Source of the DNA: Chrysomallon squamiferum
Taxonomy: Eukaryota; Mollusca; Gastropoda; Neomphalida; Peltospiridae
Reading direction: 5' to 3'
NCBI GenBank assembly: GCA_012295275.1
Contig: CM022674.1
Coordinates: forward strand, 13,849,864 to 13,913,863
DNA: 64,000 bases
The position numbers and the translations under genes are program-made. Shown here piece after piece: positions 12,667 to 26,183 of this stretch. The notes beneath the pieces were generated by a model. It had not been told where the DNA came from and searched no databases. It worked only from the letters and a program-made list of their open reading frames with translations. Positions within the stretch are counted from its first letter, which is position 1; every line of letters begins with the position of its first letter.

Positions 12667-12772
12667 TAACTACTGATTTTTCGTAATACTTTTTTCAATA
12701 TGGAACTGGGTTATAAACGACGTTTGAGGTGAAGGTCACGGTAAAAGAAAACGATCAGAAGTTGGCGGCAAG
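10964..12772. other. Shared upstream region of two divergent SDF4-type genes
   Basis: The two start codons face away from each other across 1.8 kb of AT-rich sequence, so the promoters of both must lie here unless there are distant 5' exons. I see TATA-like sequences on the plus strand at 11793 (TATAAAAGG) and 12712, and an ATT microsatellite at 12627-12666. No open frame here resembles a known protein. Confidence 0.6.
12712..12717 (+). promoter_or_regulatory. Possible TATA box of SDF4 copy B
   Basis: TATAAA lies 61 bases before the start codon of copy B. A start about 30 bases further on would leave a short leader. The core motif is common in this AT-rich DNA, so this is weak. A longer match (TATAAAAGG at 11793) is an alternative if there is a 5' untranslated exon. 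Confidence 0.28.
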
Positions 12773-13165
12773 ATGAGAGACTTATTTCTGACGGTGTCAC
12801 TTTTACTAATAATCGAACGAAGTGGAGGCATACCTTTCGATTTAGAAAAACAAAAATTAATGCCAGAAAACAACATGGTATCAGAAATAAATTGGAATGA
12901 ATACGGAGAAGAAAGTCAAAACAATGAGCAAGATATAAATATTATTGATGTGGATGTCGATAATTCAGTAAAATTTGTTTTGGATTCACTGAAACCTATT
13001 AATCATGTGAAGGCAATCGACAGTGAACAACACAAAGAACTATTTTTAGGAGAAAGAGAAAAAAGTGACATAGACATTAATACAGAAAACGTCTTAGCGT
13101 TATTTCTGCTGTGAATTTGTTTTACTTTTCTTTATCTTAATATCAGTTGCTGTTGCCTTAACTAA

Positions 13166-13256
<91 letters not shown>

Positions 13257-13439
13257 TTTGTATGTATGCGTGTTTATTTGCGTGTGTTTGCTGCGAATAT
13301 GTTTACATTTAGATCTAAACAAAACGAGCATGATACATTTATCATCAGAAATAAACTATTGGAATTCAACAATAATAAACAGTTATGTACATCTGTTTTA
13401 TATATTAACTTATTATTATTTATTTATTTATTTATTTTA

Positions 13440-13494
<55 letters not shown>

Positions 13495-13922
13495 TTTATT
13501 ACTATTTATTTTGTTTCATTTTATTTTTATTATCATTAGGTTTTTTTTTTTTTAGAAAAATTTCCATTTAAAAATTAAACATTTTGGCTTGCATTTTAAA
13601 ATACTTGATTTATTTTCAGATTAGATGTTGATAGCGATCTTTTTTTGAGCAAACAGGAGATAGAAACTTGGATAAAAACACAACTCAAGGAGCATTATGA
13701 TGAAGCTGTCAAAGAAAATGAAGAAATCTTTACACATCTAGGGCAGGATGCTAATGGTTTGTATACATAATAATTAGTTTATGTCATTAATGTGACAGTT
13801 TTGAAAGATAAACAATTTTTTATTCTTCTTAAATGTAAATACAGTAAACTATATTAGGTTGCTTTTGTTAGTGATATAATGTAGTACACATACATAAACA
13901 CAGAAATACAGACATACTGAGA

Positions 13923-13982
<60 letters not shown>

Positions 13983-16900
13983 TTGTTCTAAATTCTCTAC
14001 AGAGTTTTAGTTAGCATATTGCCAAACATATGATTCATATCATTTGAAAACAAATTTACAAATTTAATATATCTCTGAGATATTGTATTTTTGATTTTTA
14101 ATGTTTTTTAATGACAGCTGCTGTTGCATGGGATACATTCTACCTTCATTTGTTGCTGGCTCTAGGCTATCCGCATAGTACAGCATTGGGGCACATAAAG
14201 GGTTCTAAAGAAATAAAACTCAGAGACACAGGTGTGAATCATTTAAATAAACAATGTCAGAAAACGTTTTATTTAAAATTACAAAGTGTGTGTGTGTGTG
14301 TGTGTGCGTGCATGCGTGCGTGTATACATGCATATATATATGTGTGTGTGAGATGTTTGTGTGTATGTGTGTGTGTGATAAACATTTATGGGTATGGGTA
14401 ATTGTATAAGTAAATATATCAGCATTTATCTTACCTTTCCCTTATACTTTTTTAACTAGGTCTTTTGAAAGTGCAGTACAGTCCTAAATAATTTTTACAA
14501 GAATTTACAAGCTTGCAAAAAAAAATAAAAATAATAATAACATAAAAAAAATGTACATATTGAAAGATGAAATCTGATATGGGCTATTCTTTTTCATTTA
14601 GCAACAAGACATTTTATTATGAAACCTTCCCATAGAAAGGAGAATACATACATTAGCTACTGATAAAAAAATCACTTGCATATACAACTGAAACAGAAGC
14701 AGATAGCTGAAATGTCTCTGAGATACAGCCCAGTTCTCAAAGAATACAGAAATAATGTTTCAATAATTTTTTTTACTATTTCAGAGAAAAGTCAGCTGAA
14801 ATTCTACAGAGATCGTTGGAACCAGGTAGACAAGTTTCCTACTGATAATGCATTATCTAGGTCAGAGTTGCTTGCCTTTCGGCATCGAGAAATGAATAAC
14901 ATCAGCTTAGATGACACCATTGTGAAAATCATGAATAAGTTAGGTATGAAATTATTACCAGTTGAATAAAATTATAGTTAAAAATGTATCTTTAACGACA
15001 TCTTGACACAGGAAAAAACAAACATGAGTTGTATATATATGTCTGTGTGTGTATGTATAAATGTGTATGTATATAGCAATGGTGGAAAAACTTTGATGTG
15101 AGGCATGTCAATACATTTATATCTTAGTCATTTTTACATTGCCATGTGTCACTTCTAAATTTATATTGTTAAATGGTGTATTACATTATGATTTTAACAC
15201 ACAAGTATATGAATATATATGCTATGTTGTACTACTTTTAATTCTCTTTTATTAACTTTTAAATTACGTGAACAAAAATATTTGATAATATATTAAATCA
15301 ATGTCCAAGGTACTCAGTGACGCGCGTGTCACTTAAAATGCCCTCGCATGTCACTGATGACACACATGTAATAGATCTGTCACCACTGGTATGTAGATGT
15401 ATATGTCTGTGTGCAATTATACAGTTCATGTTTATTTAATGGAGTATATTATTGTTTTATTGTTTGTGCAGATATAAAAAGGTTGTAGAGTTTAGAATTA
15501 AGAGGTTAAAAAAACATTATGTTTGTGTTCATTAGTGACAGACTTTGTCAGAGAGTATGTTCTGATCAGCAGATTAATTTTTCACTCACTCTCTCTCTCT
15601 TGAAGTTAGGATTAAAGTAAGGATTAGGATTAGGTAAGGATTAGATTTAGAGTTAGGATTAAAATAAGGGTCAGGGTAAGGTAAGTGTTACATTTAGAGT
15701 AAAAATAGACTGATGGAAAATGAAGGATCAAGATTAGGGTTAGAGTCTGAGATTGTTGCAGGATTAATGATAAGTGTAGAAATGGTTAATAAAAAAAATG
15801 ATTGTTAAAAATATAAATAATGGGTTGTTGTTTTTTTCAGTCCTTTTTATATATTGTGTAAATTAGAAGAAAAAACGATTTTTATTAGATGTATTTTTCA
15901 AATTACATTCTCAAAATAGATATGAATCTATCAGTTATCAGATATATTAATTTAAATGTAGAATTCTTTAACAAAAATTCTGAAAAAAACCCTAAAAAAA
16001 AAAAAAAGAGTTTATATACTGATTTTCAGATACATTCTACTTATTACTCCAGTTTGGAAACTAACATTTTGACATCTAGTTGTTAATTATTTATTCAGTC
16101 AATTATTAAAATTAATTTTCTGTTTTAAATTTGACAGACACAAATGAAGATGGTGTCTTGTCTGAAGAAGAGTTCAGAGAGAGTTATGTAATGGATAATT
16201 TCTATCAGTTTGGAATGTTAAATGAAAGTCAGGAATTTAGAGAATTTCTTGACAGAAACAAAGATGGATCAGCCACTAAGGACGAATTGAAAGTAACTGT
16301 ATTCTACACTTTGTTTAATATTTGCAACTATTTTCACCATGCTTGCTGATTCTGTGGTTAAGATAAGCCCTTGTGACTGGTAGACAAAAGGTTCAAACCT
16401 CACTACCAGCTTCTAATCTGAGCTAATTTTTTGCTGTAGTCTGTATTATTTTTATTTTTTATTTTCGTGTGTGTTATAAAGTGAAATGTAAGACAACTAC
16501 ATCTTCCATCTAATTTTCTAATACAAGTAACCAAAACATTGCCTTCAGTAGAGATAATTTTCTAATTTACTAACATTAACATTGTCTTGAGAGATATTCT
16601 ATCAGTTAACAGATATCTTCAAATCCTTTTGGGAAATTCCAACCTTCATTATCACCAAAATATTAAGGTGATTCAAAATGTACATTTGTTGATTGTGAAG
16701 AAATGATCTAAACATATTTTTCATGTAGTCATATATATTTCTAGATGTCTTTTGTTTTTACCAACCATTCTTTGCTAATAACAAAGTTAAAAAATTAAAA
16801 AATTAGAATTAGAAAACAAAGGAAATTTTAGTTCTTTTAGTAATGTTTTTAAATTATCTTTTTTTTTTTTTTAAAAAATATATTTATATAGGTTGTTCTG

Positions 16901-17109
16901 TTTTTTCTATTCAGTGGTTTCTAGATCCACAAAACCTGCTTCAGGCTGAGATTGAGGCCATTAATCTGTTGAGTTTACTGGATGAAGACAAAGATGGACA
17001 ACTATCACCTGTAGAAGTACTGAAACAACAAAACGAGTTTTTGTTCAGCAGAGTTGCGAATTTGGTAGGGATTTTACACAGTCCTGCCGACAGATTTGAT
17101 ATCAGTTGA
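12773..17109 (+). CDS. Diverged Cab45/SDF4-like EF-hand protein, copy B, six exons
   Basis: Exons 12773-13110, 13620-13756, 14118-14231, 14785-14943, 16138-16292 and 16915-17109 join in frame to 365 residues. Exons 2, 3 and 4 are 137, 114 and 159 bases, exactly as in copy A, and all intron phases match. So this is a paralogue by duplication. Residues 1-19 are a hydrophobic signal peptide. The family block is weakened (INHVKAIDSEQHKELFLG). EF-hand 1 has lost its glycine (DVDSDL) and EF-hand 2 lacks the aspartates seen in copy A. EF-hands 3-5 (DTNEDG, DRNKDG, DEDKDG) stay canonical. Exon 5 is 21 bases shorter than in copy A. The end is ADRFDIS, without the HDEF/HEEF tail, so retention or sorting may differ. 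The open frame through six exons argues against a pseudogene. Confidence 0.85.
13171..13256. repeat. (CT)n/(CA)n microsatellite in intron 1 of copy B
   Basis: A CT run of about 32 units is followed directly by CA units. The same intron also has a long ATT run (13441-13494). Intron 2 contains a (CA)n run at 13925-13980. Confidence 0.9.
15077..15388. mobile_element. hAT-like MITE in intron 4 of SDF4 copy B
   Basis: The element starts CAATGGTGGAAAAAC and ends, read on the other strand, CAGTGGTGACAGATC, giving short imperfect terminal inverted repeats (CARTGGTG). It is flanked by 8-bp duplications GTATATAG and GTATGTAG with one mismatch. An 8-bp target duplication with short CAR-type ends is the signature of hAT transposons. 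At 312 bp with no open frame it is non-autonomous. Part of the interior also repeats in inverted form (GGCATGTCA against TGACATGCGAG). Confidence 0.5.
16355..16440 (+). mobile_element. tRNA-derived SINE head
   Basis: The sequence CTGTGGTTAAGA resembles an A box. GGTTCAAACC, 30-40 bases further on, is close to the Pol III B box GGTTCRANNCC. It lies in intron 5 of SDF4 copy B, and I do not see a cloverleaf that would make it a working tRNA gene. I cannot define the 3' end. Confidence 0.5.
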
Positions 17110-18763
17110 ATTTCAGTAAACTGTTTTCAGTTTTAAAATGTTAAACTTCAATGGAATGTATAAGTTATGTTATTGTTGATAGTTTTTTTATTATGAATTT
17201 TAGTGATAAAAGGAACTTTTAGAGGAAAAGAACTTTATTCTTATTAGATGTTATGAATTGTAATATTTGTTTCAGTTGTTTGAAAGAACATTATTGTTCA
17301 AAGATTTATTACTAATTTTAATAATAATTTCAGTGTTAAATTTTTGTTGGAAACAATATTGTTGAAAAATTTTATTATGAATTTTAGTAATTGTTTTAAT
17401 ATTAAAATGTAAATTTGTGCATGAAAACATAATATATTTCACAGATATTATGAATGTTCATAATCAATGATAAAACATTTTGTTAGAACAAACACTATTG
17501 TTGAAAGATTTTATATTGAATTTTAGTAATTGTTGAAATGTTAAAAGATAAAATACTGTTAGAAACAAAATTATTTTAAATTTTTTATTATTTTTTATTT
17601 TTATTTTTACATATTAATGAATATTCCATTGTTTAAAGTTATAACTTTTATGTTGTAAAGATTATTTATTTATTTATTTTTTAAAATTAAATTAACAAAA
17701 TAACAGAAAAATTCTTTGTGTCAAATAAACGTTCATGAAAACTTTCAAAATTGGGAAATAATGCATTTTAATATCAATGTATTCTTTTAATCCTGTTCAG
17801 AATTAAGTTGTTCACATTGCCAGAAGCCAGCCTGTAATAAGTCCACAATTTATTTAGTATTTTTTTTAAATTTTTCTTTTATTTGAAACTTAAAACCCCC
17901 CAAAAATAATTTAATCCTAGTTGTGACTTAGTGCTTCATGCCCACATACATTTCTTGTTAAACACAAATACTTGTCACTTTCAAGGCCAACTGGAGCCTA
18001 CACAAACCCTACACAAGAACTGAATGTGTTTATTTATTCCTCAGTGACATTCAATACAGCATTAAATGTATTTTAATAATTGTCAGTATTTGATTATTAT
18101 TATTATTATTATTGGGTTTTTTAATTATATTAGTAGTTTATTGAAGTAGTATAACTATTAGTGCCAGTAAAATATTTCCTGGTTTTTTTCTTTCAAATTT
18201 TCAACATCTCAAGAGAGACACACCTATCTCTTGTAACATTAATTTTGTCGTTTTTGTTTGTACATGTGAATGAAAGTCATTTTATTTATTTTATTGTTTT
18301 TAATTTTTTTTATTTTTATTTATTTATTTTTTTTTATATTATATTAGATATTATATTATATTATATTATACTATCATTTTTTGAGGGGGATAGTGGTAAT
18401 TTTTAATTGTTAAAGAAAAATAATGAGAAGAAGAAAGATGTATTAATATTGCATTTTAATTATTTATTTGTTTACTGTTTTTATATGACGTGAATCTAAA
18501 CTAATTCACTGTGTAAGAGTAAACAAAATTAATTTACATAAGTTTAATTTCCCAGTGTGCTTATGAAATAAACCATATCATTGTTAAAATCAGTTTTAAG
18601 TATTTGTTAAAGTATGTTAATGTTATGAATTAAGAAATATTTATTTTTTGAAAATATAATAGGTATTAAATGGAAGTTATATCTCATTTGAGTCATTTAT
18701 GTAAATGTGTTAAAGTAATAAATGAGGTGTTTTATGTTTCCTAATATTAAAAACAGTTGTGTA

Positions 18764-18801
<38 letters not shown>

Positions 18802-20382
18802 GAATCATCCAAGATATCATTAAATACGATTAGATAAAGCACTGCCAGTACAAACAGGCGATACATTTAGCCAGCGTTGTATATACTATGAACCTATAAA
18901 AAGAGGCTACAGAATCAGCAAATTAATTCAGCAGTTACAATCACTTGCTGTAAAATTCCTGTGTAAACCTCGACAGAAAAACAAACAGCCAATTATAAAT
19001 AATTAATATTGATTAATAATTCATACTGTGCATTTATGTGTTTGCATGGATAATTTGCCTTTATGTTTACATCTTAAAGCATGGTGCGGTAATTAATATA
19101 TAATTATGTTAAAAATTAACTTAAAATCCGTATCATCACTTACCTGAAGGATAAAAATCGTTACTGTCACTTTATCAGATACGCTTTTCGATTAATACCA
19201 AAGTATTTTTTTATATATATATATATATACGAACCTTCTCATACTTTGGAAAATATATAAACATATCTTAGAACAGTGCTGGAACAGGATGTACCAAAGA
19301 TCAAACTGAAAGGATTGATCCTGCGAACCACTATGCTTCAGACCAGAGCATTAAGCACTGAGCAGTTTGACCCTAATGAACTGTTACCCGGCCTTTTGTA
19401 GGCAAACAAGATTTCAGAAAATGGATTTCAGTAAAACGAAGTTATTTTGTTACATGTTCCATTTTATTCATCTTAACAGAGTTACGTGTTATGTTTAAAC
19501 GTATTTAATACACGCAAACACCGGGAGAGTTGTGTCCCTTCCTCTTTCGACTTTATAAACCAATAATTTTTATAATTATTTAATTTTTTAATAATAATAA
19601 TTCATTTTATCTATTAGCAACAAGTCATATTTTACAAATACTTTCTCATAAGCGGAAAAAGGTTCGGTGTCAATGATTTAAAGATAGTTTTACATTGATT
19701 TTTTCCACGAATTTTAATATTATTATACATCTAATGATTTCCGCTGGCTGATATATATTTCACTTTTACAGCAGAACCCATAACAGAGAAATCTCAATGG
19801 ATTTTCTTTATGATCTTCATTATTAAATTTAGTTAGTTGCGCCATTGCATAATATTTAATAGTTCGTTGATTGGTTAATATTATTGGCAAGTCTCATTTA
19901 GCGAGGCCTACATACTAAAATTTGTTTAACGAGACTGGAAGGATCACGACAATATAGCAATCAATTTAGTAATCATTATGGAACTTCTCCCCCCAGCTTT
20001 TCCCTCATCTTGAAAACAAAATGCTTTATTGTACAGCTTCATTACTACGTGACGTAAAACATGAAATGATGGGTTGTAATTTCGTCAAATTCTCTTACGG
20101 AGTATATTTAATTATTGGCGATAATGGTCGACCTGTGTCATGCGGGCCATTTTTTGTAACGTGATGGTTTTAATGAACATGTTTTGTATTTTCGGTAAAG
20201 ACATTAAACTTCTGCACGATATGCCGGTATTTGCTAATTTTGTGGATTTACGTTGTTATAATATTTTATAATACGTTATATCTGTTCTTTATAATTTTGA
20301 GTTTAGTCGTGTATATTCTCTTTCATTCTAGAACTAAATGGTTTAGAAAACAAAAAATCGCCTGTATGCTTATTTATTTATT

Positions 20383-20441
<59 letters not shown>

Positions 20442-20763
20442 GATCATCATCATCATCATAATCATTAAAATACATCAAAATTAATCAGTCTGATGTCCTC
20501 CGAGCCATTAACTTTTCAGTCTCTTGTGGAATTAATAAATGAATATTTACTTTCTACCCAGACAAATTCAATCCCTTTCTCTTAATACTGGGTATGATTA
20601 ATTATCCGTCGATACTCAACCCAAATCAAACAAAACCCACCTCCACTGACCATCCCACAGAGCACCAAACACTCTACACCCATTTTGTAATCGTCCACTG
20701 TTTGACGGCCGTGAAACCGAAATACTTGAGCTAAAATCCTGTTCATTCTCTTTCTGCGAGTAA

Positions 20764-20798
<35 letters not shown>

Positions 20799-21672
20799 GA
20801 TTATTATTATTATTATTATTATTAAATCAATTTATTTTGAATTTTTTTAACCTAATATTAGCGTCTTTACAATAATGAGCTAAGATCGTCACTTTGTAGA
20901 AAATAGCAATTAAAATGAAAAGTTTTATCTGAAAAATAAATTTGTATTTAGTCTTGTTTTTTTTGTGTTTATTTTATTTTATTTATTTATTCACTTATTT
21001 ATTTATTTGGTAAAAGTTTATTTACATTAGCTTACAGACTAATATTTCGGACTTCGTTAACTAAAATCTTTGATCATGGTAATGAAAGGGTTGTTGTAAC
21101 TGACAATTTAAGTAAATTCATAGAAGAGCAAATATATAATATTTATCGATTAATTAATTGATTTACCTGTTAACGAATCATGACTGATACTCGAAGAAAG
21201 AAAAATACCCACTTAAAAACAGCGTGGGTTGTTGGCGGACTGGCTAATGAAAAACCAGTCTGCCAAAAGTCGCAGCTAACCGGTAAAGTAATCGCGTTCA
21301 ATTAGGGAATTATAACAGCTAATTTGGTCTTTTATTTACAAGTTTTCAGTCATAAATGAGAAATTTGCAAGCTGTTGTTATGTTGTAATTTCCACCAGTT
21401 CCGAAGACGTTATGAACACAAGAATACAACCTATTCATGTTTATTTGCATGGTTACTACAAACGCTGTTTTCTACTACAGAATTAAGTTTTTGCGGTAGT
21501 TAATTTTTTGTGTGTTTTGTTACTAATTAACCCCACCTTAACTTGGCTTTATCCTTTTCAATCAATAACTTCAACAATGGTTGAACATGTTTGATCGTTT
21601 GCTGTCAAGTACTTTCTTGACTCAATTAGGATTGGCTTCTGTATTGCTTGCGAAAAATATCTCATTAATTCA

Positions 21673-21674
<2 letters not shown>

Positions 21675-21761
<87 letters not shown>
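21675..21761. repeat. (CT)n microsatellite
   Basis: About 43 uninterrupted CT units. It produces the poly-SL and poly-RE frames on the two strands; neither is a gene. Confidence 0.92.
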
Positions 21762-21764
<3 letters not shown>

Positions 21765-22409
21765 ACACATTTAAAAAAATATATCCATATAATTATTAGA
21801 ATAACAAAATCTTATAGACTACGTGTTTCTTTCTATTCTTCTTTGTATTGAATATATCAAAAAAAAAATAATAATAATAATAATAATAATAATCTGCATA
21901 TAAAGAATATTCATAAAGTCCATCGATCTCTGTATAATGTAATATATGCGATTATTGTTATTGTTATTGTTATTATTATTGTTGTTGTTGTTGTTGTTTT
22001 TTTTTTTTTTTTTGAAGAGCTCAGGTTACGAGCCAGTAGAAACCGTCATAGTCAGAGTGCATTGCGAGCTTTACTATAAAACAAATATTTTTTCTTCACA
22101 ATTTTTTTCTTTTTTGTCATCGTAACAAGAAATAAAACACGAATGACCTTAATACTGAACAAAAGATAACAGAGCAAAAGATGTTGCGCCAAAGTGACGT
22201 AATTGCAAAGGTAAAATGCATGTCATTAAGCTCAAGTAAAAATACTCAAAAGCCAAACAAAAAAATATCCTTGTCTTATAATGTTATAACGTAAGTGTGC
22301 TACATATGAGTGCATTCACTCTTGCGTCTGTGCGTGTTTACTGATGTATGCAGGCGCATCTTTTTAATCTTTATAATTACTAGCTCCTTTTTAATTCTTT
22401 GTTACTTTC

Positions 22410-22466
<57 letters not shown>

Positions 22467-22927
22467 AAAAAAAATAATTAAAATTGTAACTATTACTATT
22501 AGGAATTTTATTATATTTAATTGCTATTACTGAAATTAAAAACAGCGCCCACTATACCAAGTTTATTGACCTGTCACAACTACAGACTGTGTTTTATTTA
22601 CAGGTGTTAAAAGGCTTATAGGTTCTGATATTTTGGGAAATACATTTTATCGCAAAGTCTTCAGGGAATCAGATATTAAATTAACTTTATTTTTTATTCA
22701 GTGATGGTTTTTTAAAACTAATTCTTTCTCGTGTTTATTTTCAACAGACTAACATTGTATTTTGATCGATAAATCATGAATTTTTTTTGAGATACTTGTT
22801 TATCTAAGTATGACTGAATCTATCGAAATGAACTCAAAATCGCGGACTTCATCGCAGTTATACGATGTTGAATAAACAATTCCTATTTATATAATTTTAC
22901 TATGTTTCGTTTTTTCTTTTTCTTTCC

Positions 22928-22963
<36 letters not shown>

Positions 22964-23179
22964 ATTTTATTATTATTATTATTATTTTTTTTTTTTTGAT
23001 TTTCATATTCTGCATCCTTCAGACTTACTATATCTATTTTAGTGGATGAAACTTTAAGTATATAATTGTACATGAATAGATCTGAACAATCGTCTATCGG
23101 CTTTAATTTGCAATATCATTAATTTGCGCCATTATCTGTCCATAACGAGAAATATCTCAACAGATTCATTAGGAGAAAC

Positions 23180-23480
23180 TGATCCCAGGACCCACGACAC
23201 ATTGAGTAGACACTCTACTAAATGAGACACGCCCCATTCCTCGGAATAGGTTGTCGGATCGATCCATGTTTATGTACTCATTTATCTTTTTCTCGTTCCA
23301 GCCAAATGGTATAAGAAAGACTGTCAAATATGCTTCCCTGTTTGCGGGATGGTTTATATAAAATTTCCCTTGCTGCTAACTGGAAAGAGTAGCCGATGTT
23401 GTTTATGTGAGTGATCCTTAAAGAGACGTTGTGTAATGAAAAATAGCATAGTGTGTTTTGTTAAATAAACCATTATCATC
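23180..23480 (+). mobile_element. Gastropod-type tRNA-derived SINE copy
   Basis: The order of landmarks matches a SINE common in gastropod transcripts and genomes. There is a B-box-like GTCGGATCGATCC, then TTCTCGTTCCAGCCAA, then GGGATGGTTTATATAAAA, then TCCCTTGCTGCTAACTGG and AGAGTAGCCGATG, ending in TTTTGTTAAATAAACCATT. The match is from memory of the family and the copy is degraded, so the 5' border is approximate. Confidence 0.65.
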
Positions 23481-23562
23481 TTTCCTTACAACATGATTAT
23501 TTTACTTATACACACTCACACACACACAACGTACATACATACACATATACATACACATAAAC

Positions 23563-23601
<39 letters not shown>

Positions 23602-23674
23602 CTTCGTACACACACATATACACACACGTACGTACATACATACGTACATACATACACACATACATACATATAAT

Positions 23675-23721
<47 letters not shown>

Positions 23722-24355
23722 CACACACATACATATATATGTCATCATTTGCACCTAATTAGCAATAAGTCACGTTCTATAATTAAGTAATAAAGAACAC
23801 GAACGTAAGCAGACCGTTGTGACGTTTAGGCCCTCTTTCAGAAACCAAACTTTGCAGAGCGGAACTATTCCACAGAACGTAGCCATTCCGGTGATTAATC
23901 TCACAATACACACGTTTTTCTTTTACTTTTCATGGGAGTTCATTTGTAAAGTTCGCAAGCAAATTTCCGCGTTAATTAGTCAACAAGCAAATCGAGTGAA
24001 AAGAAAATCAAGTAGCGACAATTAGATTTGCAGAACTGCGAACCTTAATACTTTTTTGTTTTTGGAAAGATGTTTAAATAATTAAAGGTGAGTTGTTTAT
24101 TCGCTGAACGTATACGAAAATGAATGTAGGTATGTTTCGTATTGTTTTGTCTTTTTTGTTCTGTTGTTAGGTACGTATTTAGTGTTCCGTGATCTTCTGA
24201 CTGGGAAATCAGTGATGCGTAAAGTGAATGGATTGATTTGTTAGATTTTTCAAGAGACCAGCAATGCATAATATATACAATTATATCATATTTATCTTAG
24301 TAAATTTGATAGATCCGCTTATCCTTTTATTACTATTTATTAATTTTTTTTTTCA

Positions 24356-24356
<1 letters not shown>

Positions 24357-24453
<97 letters not shown>

Positions 24454-24462
24454 AACACACAT
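24357..24462. repeat. (CT)n/(CA)n microsatellite
   Basis: About 43 CT units followed by a short CA run, the same arrangement as at 13171-13256. The shared CT-then-CA layout may reflect a common source sequence. Confidence 0.9.
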
Positions 24463-25270
24463 TTGTATGTGTGGGCCTCTCAACCTATTTTTCAGTTATA
24501 TTTATAATTTATAATAATATTTTCCGCATAACAACAACAACAGCGATCATGATGATGATAATAATAATCGGAACAATAAAACTGAAGTAACAACAATATA
24601 ATAAGAACAAAAAAATAACCACAAAAATCCACCTAAAAAAGGAAATAAATAAATAAATAAATAAAAAAAACAACAAAAAAATAAATAAATAAATAAAAAA
24701 ACCCAATAAAAAAAATAAAAAAAAGGCATAAAACAACAACAACAAAAATTAATAAGTAAATAAATAAAATAAAATAAAATAAAAAAGTGAAGGTGTGTGT
24801 GTGTGTGTGTGTTTTAAAAAAAAAAAAAAAAAACAACAATAGCGATTCAATTATAAAATGTTACCTCACGCACACACATCTTCTGACTGATGACGTCATG
24901 TTGTTATTGACGTTAGATAGTACAAAAACGGAAACTGTATTATTGGGTGGATGCGGACGAATTTTTATAATTTCAGAGAGATAAGGTGAAAAATAGATTA
25001 ACAGGTTAATTATACATACATACATACATACATACATACATACTTACATACAAACACACACACACACACATATATTACTACTACTACTCTGCTACAGCTA
25101 ACAATTCTAGTACAGCTACTACTGCTACGGCTGCAACTGTGGTTGCTACATTCAACTACTGTTGCTGATGCTAGAATTATGAATATTTTCGCTGTGCAAC
25201 AGAAACGAAAACGAACTACATTTTAAACACACACTCACAAAAACACATGCGCACACACATCAACGCATGC

Positions 25271-25311
<41 letters not shown>

Positions 25312-25674
25312 AAAACGGAGAATAAAAAATATCCACCCAATTCCGGTGTCCTGTGATTCACGAATACTAAAATATAATTTTTTTCCCATTCCGACCTTTT
25401 GTCTTGGACCGATGCTGTTCGATTTGGAGAAGTTACATAGCACACGCGCGCGCACTCATATATACACACACACAGACACAAAATCATATATATATACACA
25501 CACATACATACATATATTCGCAAACACATACATGCAAACACATATTTGATCGATCCGTTTGGCTTATATATATATGTATATCTTTTAATTAAAAAAATAT
25601 ATATAATCAATGGATATTACTATCAGATTACAGGGTTGTTTTGTTGTTTTTTTGTTTTTGTTTTTGTTTTTTTT

Positions 25675-25713
<39 letters not shown>

Positions 25714-25939
25714 TAAATAATATATTCATCATCATCATCATCATAACAACAACGACAACAATACCCCCATAAATAGCAACAGTATTAATAACAATAGACA
25801 AGAAAACAAAAAAAAAACAACATTGGTGAGAAATCCACTGTCGCTAATATACAAACATTCTCTGATTTATTAGCAGTAAGGAATCTTAAATGCACCTTCC
25901 CTCAAACTCGAAAACATATAACACCAAATTTAGCGTATT

Positions 25940-26035
25940 AGTTGGTATGACGTCACTGAAAAGATTTGATCTCGCGACATAGCATGTCTCAGCAGTAGAG
26001 CTAGCTGACCACTGAATCACGAGTTACTCCCCCTC
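25940..26035 (-). mobile_element. Possible tRNA-derived SINE head upstream of the neuropeptide gene
   Basis: Read on the minus strand, GTGATTCAGTGGTCAGCTAG resembles a tRNA A-box region and GAGATCAAATC a degraded B box about 45 bases later. It ends about 140 bp before the TATA box of the neuropeptide gene. I cannot trace a tail, so the call is tentative. Confidence 0.35.
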
Positions 26036-26176
26036 TGACAATATTGCACGCACTCTCGGTACCAAACGATCAATATCATTCACTATGGTACTTAGTCTCC
26101 GCCCTATTGTTTTACGTCAATATTGTAGCTCCACCCTCGATTCTTGAATAACCAAAACACCGATAAAAATCAAACC

Positions 26177-26183
26177 TATATAA
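26177..26183 (+). promoter_or_regulatory. TATA box of the pedal-peptide-like gene
   Basis: TATATAA within CCTATATAAACG lies 121 bases before the start codon. A start near 26207 would give a leader of about 90 bases, continuous with the first coding exon. The surrounding 200 bp are less AT-rich and free of microsatellites, as expected of a promoter. Confidence 0.5.

Noticed and set aside
15600-15780. Degenerate GGATTA/AGGGTTA stretch resembling interstitial telomere repeats
   Set aside because: The unit changes constantly and no run of pure TTAGGG is present, so it is better seen as simple low-complexity sequence in an intron.
16355-16440. A functional tRNA gene
   Set aside because: A- and B-box-like pieces are present but I could not fold acceptor and anticodon stems, so a SINE is more likely.
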